From: Gnetum montanum
Taxonomy: Eukaryota; Streptophyta; Gnetopsida; Gnetales; Gnetaceae
NCBI GenBank assembly: GCA_015680685.1
Contig: MNCI01026893.1
Coordinates: 155,804 to 219,803 of the forward strand
DNA: 64,000 nt
Direction: 5' to 3'
Part shown: positions 57,351-64,000 of the stretch, one piece after another
How the letters are laid out: every line of letters begins with the position of its first letter
How positions within the stretch are numbered: position 1 is the first letter of the stretch
Program-made: the position numbers and the translations under genes
Notes under the pieces: model-generated
What the model was told of the DNA's origin: nothing
Database searches by the model: none
What the model saw: the letters and a program-made list of their open reading frames with translations, nothing else

Positions 57351-60300
57351 TCAAATATCTGATGATGCTAAGGAGGGAATCTAGGGGAGGTGGTGGTGGT
57401 GCATCATCATCATTGTAGCCTACACCATTGGGGCCTTCAACATCATAAAATTATTGTAAGATAGCAGCAAACAACCAATTAGTGATCATAATAACCACAA
57501 TCATAACATGAACTTTGTAGAAAAAAACACATAAAACTAAAAAGAAAGAACTAAAGCTTAAAAAATGCAAAACATGAAAGTCATCATACTTGTGGAGAAT
57601 CTAGCTCTTGCAAAAGATGATGAAGGCCGATCTCCAAACATTGGAGAATCTGGTCTTCTTCCATATTGGCCTAGTGAATGTCAACTAAATTAATGCCTAT
57701 GAGGATGTTGGTTTTATTGACACATATCCATGATGGTAGCTTCTATGAGATAGTAGCCGTGACAACATCATCTACAATTTTGGTGATCTATGGAGTAGGA
57801 GACTCAACCATTGTCAAAGTGGTTTCAAAGAGGTTGAAAACACTCTCAACCTAAATGCCCTAAATAAACATCTCTCCCTTTGGTCATTTAGTTTTCTCCT
57901 TCTTTAGCCATTTCAAATAGGAATTTTGATCAACCTTCTACTTATGCTTGTAGTCCCTTTGGGTCTTATCCCACTCTAGGACCTTAGCATAATAATCTTT
58001 CCAATCCTATGTTTTTTAAGAGATCAAGTTCATTTGCATCTGTTACTCATGCAAATCCTAGGAAAGGGCTATTTTACCATATATAGTGCACCAATATTAG
58101 GCCCATGTGATCTCGTTGGTTTGTAAGGTACCTAAGTTATCCACCTAGGCATCCACAAAGGCCTTATGCTCCTTGAGATCATGGATCCTCTTAGCTTCCC
58201 TTTTATTTTCCTTTTTTAAGGCCATAACCTACTTCCATAGGGATTCATTAGACCTTTGAATCTCCCATGAAGCTTTAGCACATGAAACCACTAGATCAGT
58301 GGTAGTTCCATAAAGCTTCAAGGGAACATGTGTGATGTTAGAAGGAATTTTAGGAAAGGAGTTTAATTTCATGTCTTGAGCTATATCCCATGGGACTGAT
58401 GGAACCAAAACAACAAAAATAATAATGTTAAACTTAGTATACAATATAGCTATAACATAAAATACATTTCATAAAAAAATGAATAAGGCATAGCAGAACA
58501 CAGTTATTATTGATTGTGGGTACAACTTGTTTCAACCAACCAACAATGTCCTTTGCCATTCCATGCATGAATTCTATCTTATCTAGGATCTCTACCTAAG
58601 TTTTCATGCAAAACTCAGGTACAAGAGCCTTTGCTATTGGCTTAGGAACTACTATAAGCATAAAAATTGTTGAATAAGTAAGAACTCAAAAACCAAATAT
58701 CAAACTATAGGTAATAATAAGTAGAGCATAAGCATACCTATGCTCTCCACTTTTTTCTCATGATCATATTCATCATCATTAGGGATTGATTGAAGACTCC
58801 TCAGGCAATAACCCACTGGACAAGGTGTTAAGATCACCCATATCTTGTTGCAAGAGTGCCTCCTCTACACGTCTTTGTTCTTCATTTGCTATAAACCGTA
58901 CACCTATTCTCTTCCTCTTTAGCATGCCTATGTGCCTCCTCTACTTGTCTTTATTCTTTTTTCGTAGTAGTAACTTGGGCTACTAGGTTCTGCCATTGAT
59001 CTATAGCCATAAACCATTAGATAAATTAACATGAATAGCCATAGGAAAAAAAATAACCAAAAAGTAAGAGAAAACATAGCAGAAGTATATCTGTGCTTGT
59101 CTAGTTCAAATATGTAATCTTGAAGATAATATTTTTCCTAGAGGGTGGCTCTACTACTAGTGGTGCTTCCTCTATGGGCCTCTTTAGATTAGCCCTAGTT
59201 GCTCTGATGAATTTAGCACACAATTGTTGTGTCCTCTTGATGTTTGCAAGAAATATAAGAGGCACCTCTCTCGTGTTTTTAGGAGATTTACGCTAGCTAA
59301 CATCAAGACCCATGGTGATCATAAATAGTGAATCTCCCATATCCTCTAGTGGGTTTTGGGTCCTCATGGTTTGATAAAAATGATTTATCCAAGGCTTGGA
59401 GAGTCGCCATGGGTCTTGGTGCATCCACAATCCACCTCTCTTCACCACCAAAAATTTTGCAAACCTCTTCAAATATTTTGCAAAAAATGTAAGGTGCATA
59501 TGGATTATTGTAGAAGAGTCTATGCAGATTTTGAGGATTTCCTCTTTGAGGCTCACAGCCAGGCAAGTAGCCTAGTAAGAATGAGTCTCCTCCATCATAA
59601 CTTTCTTGAAGGCCCATCCCTACATAATGCCAATCACCTTTTTTGTGTGATAATAATTTAGGAAATACCCTAGATCTAAACAAGGGATAAGAGCCTTTTA
59701 TCATAGGGTTCATAAAGCTACTGCAAGAAAGATCAGAGTGGCCCTTGGTAGCACCAAGCCATTCCTCAAGCTCTACATGTTGGCTTACCTCTTTCATTAG
59801 TTTGGTGACAACTATCATCTCGTTAGCAAGAATATGAAACAAGTTGTGGAAGGTAGACACACTAATGGTAATAGCAATAGGTAAGCCTTATATTATGGTG
59901 TGAAACACATTGGCTTTTTCATCAAAAGAAATGATGATGTTCAACATCTTTGTAGAAGTGATGATAGGGTTGGGCACCATGAAGATTTGAAGAAAACCTA
60001 CATGAGTAATGTTTTTTTAAATGTCTTTAGATGCATTCTACCTTAACCATTCTTGTGCTGTACCCACCTCACCAAACTTTAGCATGATATTCTTCATAGA
60101 ATGTCTAGTGAGGGGTATGATAACATCTACAAAAGTGGAAGGCCTTGTAAGCAAAAGACAAGTCTTTAGTGTCAATACAACTATGTTTTAGCCATAAGAA
60201 AATTAAAGCCTAAGTAACCATAAACCCATTAACATAACAACATACCTAATTTCTCACTCTTCTTCTTCTTGCTTGGAGAGGCTTGTGTGGAGGTCCTAGT

Positions 60301-60850
60301 TGTAATACCCATATCTCTGATATCCTTAGGTGCCACCCACTAGTTGTGTGCTATGTTGATGGCCACACACGTCTTGTAAACAAGGTTAAATCTCGTTGAA
60401 TATTTGTCAAAATACCCTCTTAGCATTTCAAAAATAACATCTAATCTTAGGACTCTTGGTGAATTCATTCAATATGGTATGGGCTACCACCAAGGTTTCA
60501 TCATCCTTGATCATTAACCATGTACCTATAAGATATGTGTGAAATCAACAAGTTAGAAGTGAGAAGACTAAACTAGATAAAACCAAAGTATTAAAACCTA
60601 TAACAGTTGTGCTTAACCTTGTAATTGGTACATAGTTCCTAGAGGATTCTAAAATGAGTGTACTCCTTATGCCACCATTAGAGTATCAAAAATGTTGTAT
60701 CATAAATACTCTAGCATTATCTAGATATTTGAAAGTGTCATCACATTTGGCCATTTCATGGAACATGTTGGCATGATAAAATTGGTTAAGAGTTTTTGGA
60801 GAAGTGGCAAAAATTTCAATTTGAGAGAAAAAGAATAAGTTAACAACAAC
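57351..60850 (-). pseudogene. Antisense passenger gene of E (exons 2-8)
   Basis: Inferred exon 8 about 57457-57351 (ending in an acidic then Pro-rich tail), exon 7 58395-57590 (806 nt, ending in phase 0 as in D), exon 6 near 58500-58640, exon 5 near 58740-59010, exon 4 about 60149-59100, exon 3 near 60245-60525, exon 2 from about 60600 upward. Exon 4 includes a 185-residue open stretch (59303-59860) with YPLFRSRVFPKLLSH, matching YPLFRAWVFPKSLSH in D. Exon 3 has IKDDETLVVAHTILNEF. The exon 2 end resembles the FQNPPGTMYQLQG region of other copies with a stop inside. Exon 1 and its promoter are gone. Stops are frequent. Confidence 0.68.
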
Positions 60851-62295
60851 ATTCTTTTTATTTAAGAAAAAAAATATAGGAGCACCATTCCTATAGTAAT
60901 CTTATAAATCTCTGAGCATTGCATTTTACAGGGCAGCAATATAGATATATAAATATATTATGATACACTGGGCTTTATGGATGAATCTCCTGATAATCTT
61001 AATGCCATAGCGGGATTATGGAAGAAGTATAATTTTTATATGCATCATTTATATGATATGAATATGTACCAAATCAAATAGCATCTCAAGCAAAATTGGT
61101 TTTATTTCGGGAAAGCATATCTCAGCAACAACACAAATTTGGTAGTCTGGTGCAAGGAAATTAATGTAAAAGATAGAAGCATGCAAAGGTGAAATTACCG
61201 AAATGAAATTGCTAAAAATTTTCGAAGTACAATAAGCTTCTTCAGTGGCCATGGTGGCCCTGTTCTACGCTACAATCCACACCATATTTGTTCTCATTGC
61301 TCCTGTTGCTGACTCCAAGACATCTCCATAAAATAAAACTACCCCCATCTCCAACATATCACAAGCATGGTCTATTCACTTATACTCACTGCTCTACTCA
61401 TCCATTCAATCCTTTCTTTTTGACAGCACATTCCCTTCTGCCCGTGAGTAAACTACTCTGCTCCTTGCTTGGGTAAATGCAACCCTTCCGATTGCCCATG
61501 CCTACTTACGCGAATGAATTTCATTTTTTAAGGCTAATAGTAGATTATGCGACAACCTTTCTCCCTCTCTTTCAAACCAGCATATTGTATTCCTATAATT
61601 ATCCCCAACAGAAGGTCATGACCAGCAACGACCACCACTGCCGCTGCATTGGTGAGCTCTTGTGCTGCGTGGCGAGCTCTTCTTCTGTGTGGAGGTCCAC
61701 GCCGTGCGGCTGAGGCATGACTGCATCGTCAATACACTACCAAACCCTACCCACCTCTATGCTATTTCAAATAACTCAGCAAATTTTGTGATTGTGTGCC
61801 CAGGGATTCACTGTGTCCAGGAGCGCCTTAAGCCATACGGGCAAAATAGATGAAGTTCATTGCCGCAACAATGACGAAAATAGAAACAACATCGCGGCTA
61901 GGAACTCATTTCAAAAATTTCAGGTGATTAAAAATGTAAATCACAATTGTCATTTTTCTCCTAGAACCTACAATCTGAAATTACCAAAAATAGTAGCAGT
62001 GTCCAATGCCAACGCATTCGTCTTCGTTGTTGCCAATCCACCGAGTGTGGTAACAGAGACACGAAGACACAGCAAGACAGGTGCACAATTGAATCAGTAG
62101 AACCAAGAGATGGTTTAGCTGATGCTGATAAATTAGAGTTTCAGTTTATTTAGAAGAAATTATCATCACCGAAGATAAATACAAAACCTAGACGTACAGA
62201 ATCAAAGTCACAAAATAACATTTCAATTTCATATGGTCCGGTGGCAAAATAATAATTTCAGCAATTTCTCACATGCAATAATGGTATGGAGCACT
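60851..62295. other. Unassigned segment, possibly not retrotransposon
   Basis: AT-rich at its left; moderately GC-rich and non-repetitive at 61600-61760. A minus-strand frame at 61252-61049 (MATEEAYCTSKIFSNFIS...) is followed inside by a GTAATT donor-like site, so it might be a first exon. No homologue is recognised and no element feature is seen. Nothing else is supported here. Confidence 0.35.
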
Positions 62296-62425
62296 TGATA
62301 AAGACCTAGCCTTAATTTAATTATCCCAAGTGAATTACTAAGGCTTTATACATGGTGGGTAATTAAAATCATAGAATAACAATTGAATGAAGCTCCTATA
62401 GTATGAAGACCTTGGCTTTAATTTT

Positions 62426-62426
62426 N
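62426..62426. other. Ambiguous base N
   Basis: A single undetermined base within the F LTR, upstream of its TATA box. Confidence 0.95.
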
Positions 62427-62479
62427 CTTGGGAGAGAAGTTAACTAAGATATTTTAGAATCTAACTACCTTTTGAAACC

Positions 62480-62488
62480 TATAAAAAG
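62480..62488 (+). promoter_or_regulatory. TATA box of element F
   Basis: TATAAAAAG about 1.2 kb before the LTR end. Confidence 0.55.
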
Positions 62489-63717
62489 GCTTTAGGGGTT
62501 AGAAGATTGGGGGTGGACTACTAGCTCTCACTTGGGGATCACACACTTGGGACTCTTGGAAGAGCATTTGTAAGAAGACATTGTAAAAGATTGCTTGTAA
62601 GATGACTTACTAAAGACAACTTTTCAGCCTCTTTTTCATAGTCCTATGAGTTATGCTTATTGTTTTTTTATTTTGTTTAAATTGTTTAGCTAGTGGTTTA
62701 GATAGTATCATGCTTGGCAAGTAATTTTGGGATTTTTATATTGCTCTTATTATTCTTGTTGCATAATAGAAGATTTCTATTAAAATTTTTCTATAGAAGC
62801 ACTTGTGTTTGAAAGCCTTAAAAGCATTTTAGTAGTGAATCTGATTATTGTGCAACGTATAAGAACTGCTATTGAGATTGTTTTAAGAGAGCCTCTGCAT
62901 GTAGTCAATCCATTGAACAATTCAATAGTCAAAAGGATTAAAAATATCTTTGGTATTTTGATAGGACTAGAATAGCTTATTTTATCTTTAAAGTGAATCT
63001 CTGTGGTATTTCAATTAGAAATTGTCAAGTCTTTTGAAGGTTCTACTGAATGCAATTGTTGATATCCATTATCTAGCTAAAATGGTGTCTCGTACGTGAT
63101 AGTTTACGTAGCAATTTTTGGTAGCATAGTAGGATTGTCTTGAAAAAATTACTTATTTGAACCTTGGAAGTTTGAACAATTTGTAGTTATTGAATTTTGG
63201 ATAGCTTTGTTGTGAAGTGTTTACTCGTATCATTTTACCTTGTTTAAACATTTGAGGTCTTAACACAAATCTACTTTCTTTCCTTTCTATTTCCATTGAA
63301 TCTTGCTCTATTTCTAATTTTCTTGTGGAACTATCTCTTTCTCTGGGGAAAAATTAGAAGTAGATTCGCGGAGTTGTGCTCAAATGTATTTGAAAAAATT
63401 TATTTGTTACAAGTAGGTATTATAAGGACCACGTAGACTAGGAAACTAAACTAAATAGAACCTCTCAACAACTCATAGTACTTGGCAAAGTTGGCTGAAT
63501 CTCTTTAAGATAAGTCATTTGTAGTTTTACACACAACCCAATTATTTCATTTTTCACAACCGCACACAACAACAACACACACACATACTCACATTAACTA
63601 CTAAGTCTATTTAGAGGTATCTGGGCCTTGGTGTTTCCAGAAGACCAGCAAGCACCTAAATCGTGTTCGAGGACACTCGTTGGCAGTCGCGTCCCAAACA
63701 GTCACCAACAGTTCTTT

Positions 63718-63734
63718 TTGCGCTAGAAGGAGGG
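63718..63734 (+). other. Primer-binding site of F (tRNA-Asn)
   Basis: TTGCGCTAGAAGGAGGG, one mismatch to the tRNA-Asn complement. Confidence 0.8.
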
Positions 63735-63832
63735 CTGAAAATTTAGCCTTTAAGTTCATAAGCCTTATAATTTTAGCACATCAACCATTCTTTGTTACTA
63801 TAAATGCTTAAGAAATTAGATATTTTCAGTTT

Positions 63833-64000
63833 ATGACTAAGAAGATTGGTAGTTTGGAAAATTTAAAAGTTTCAAAAGATATTCTAGATTCTAAGACTGA
63901 TTCTTCATCAGAAGAAGAACAAAAGAAAGTTTTTGAATTGGGAACAAGTAGTAGAGTGAAAACTAGAAGATCAAGAAGATCACCCATTATATCTGGTTTA
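63833..64000 (+). CDS. Start of gag or first ORF of element F, runs off the window
   Basis: From ATG at 63833, 56 codons are open to the window end, beginning MTKKIGSLENLKVSKDIL. The segment is rich in Ser, Lys and Arg (SSSEEEQ, RRSRRSP). It lies about 100 bp after the primer site, where gag or an Ogre-type extra first ORF would start. No stop or frameshift is seen in the part visible. It shows no clear likeness to the gag N-termini of N, B or D, so F is probably a different family that uses the same tRNA. Confidence 0.5.
   Translation, partial: MTKKIGSLENLKVSKDILDSKTDSSSEEEQKKVFELGTSSRVKTRRSRRSPIISGL

Larger units (their letters stand above)
53145..60850 (+). mobile_element. Element E: gag-protease and antisense gene, no LTR or pol in view
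   Basis: Starts within gag at the right end of D and stops inside passenger exon 2 at about 60850. The piece of E expected left of D is not seen at 35361, so the D/E locus has been rearranged. Confidence 0.78.
62296..63710 (+). repeat. 5' LTR of element F (left end uncertain)
   Basis: The right end is secure: GTCACCAACA at 63710 is followed 7 nt later by a tRNA-Asn primer site. The left end is set tentatively at TGATAAAGACC. The sequence differs from the other LTRs here and lacks their short repeats. Confidence 0.6.

Overview
This window looks like plant nuclear DNA from a large, repeat-rich genome. It is essentially a pile of nested, decayed Ty3/gypsy LTR retrotransposons with no clearly supported host gene. 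The coding remnants fit the Tat/Ogre side of the gypsy group. Gag-protease and RT-RNase H-integrase lie in separate blocks, a second RNase H domain follows the first, and the primer-binding sites match the 3' end of plant tRNA-Asn. I cannot name the species; gymnosperm or large-genome angiosperm are both possible.

Layout, using my own labels. N (1-4197, minus strand): 5' LTR and gag of an element running off the left edge, inserted into A. A (4198-11112): right part of an element whose pol is cut by the next insertion. C-left (11113-16613): 5' LTR, tRNA-Asn site, leader with a 133-bp tandem repeat, gag-protease. B (16614-23158): inserted at the protease end of C-left; LTR, leader, gag-protease. 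C-right (23159-33857): antisense block, pol and 3' LTR, joined to B by a deletion-type junction inside coding sequence. 33858-34135: RNase H scrap of another gypsy family. D (35362-53144): the most complete copy, with a truncated 5' LTR and a full 3' LTR. E (53145 to about 60850): gag-protease and antisense block of an element that D entered. F (about 62296-64000): 5' LTR, primer site and the first codons of an open reading frame running off the right edge.

The main discovery candidate is a passenger gene carried by A, C-right, D and E. Between protease and RT, on the strand opposite to pol, each has about 3-4.5 kb of a multi-exon gene. In D eight exons can be traced from 46248 down to 41715 with GT-AG (one GC-AG) introns. 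The same exon order recurs in A, C-right and E. The phases of introns 1, 2, 3 and 6 agree wherever they can be compared, and exon 2 is 450 nt in both A and D. TATA boxes lie upstream of exon 1 on the antisense strand in A, C-right and D. The predicted protein has an N-terminal region resembling an FCP1/HAD-type phosphatase fold without its catalytic aspartates, a large middle domain resembling plant transposon-associated proteins, an acidic linker and a probable coiled-coil C-terminus. Being antisense would protect the introns from splicing out of the genomic RNA and so let them survive retrotransposition.

Other element-wide signals are: arrays built on a TAAACTAGCA-like core on both sides of the passenger gene and again downstream of pol; a pyrimidine tract ending in AG just before each RT reading frame, as expected if the protease-RT interval is an Ogre-type intron; and short repeat words (for example the palindrome GCGTATACGC in D) shared by LTR, leader and passenger intron 1. 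All copies carry stops and frameshifts, so nothing here except possibly F appears coding-competent.
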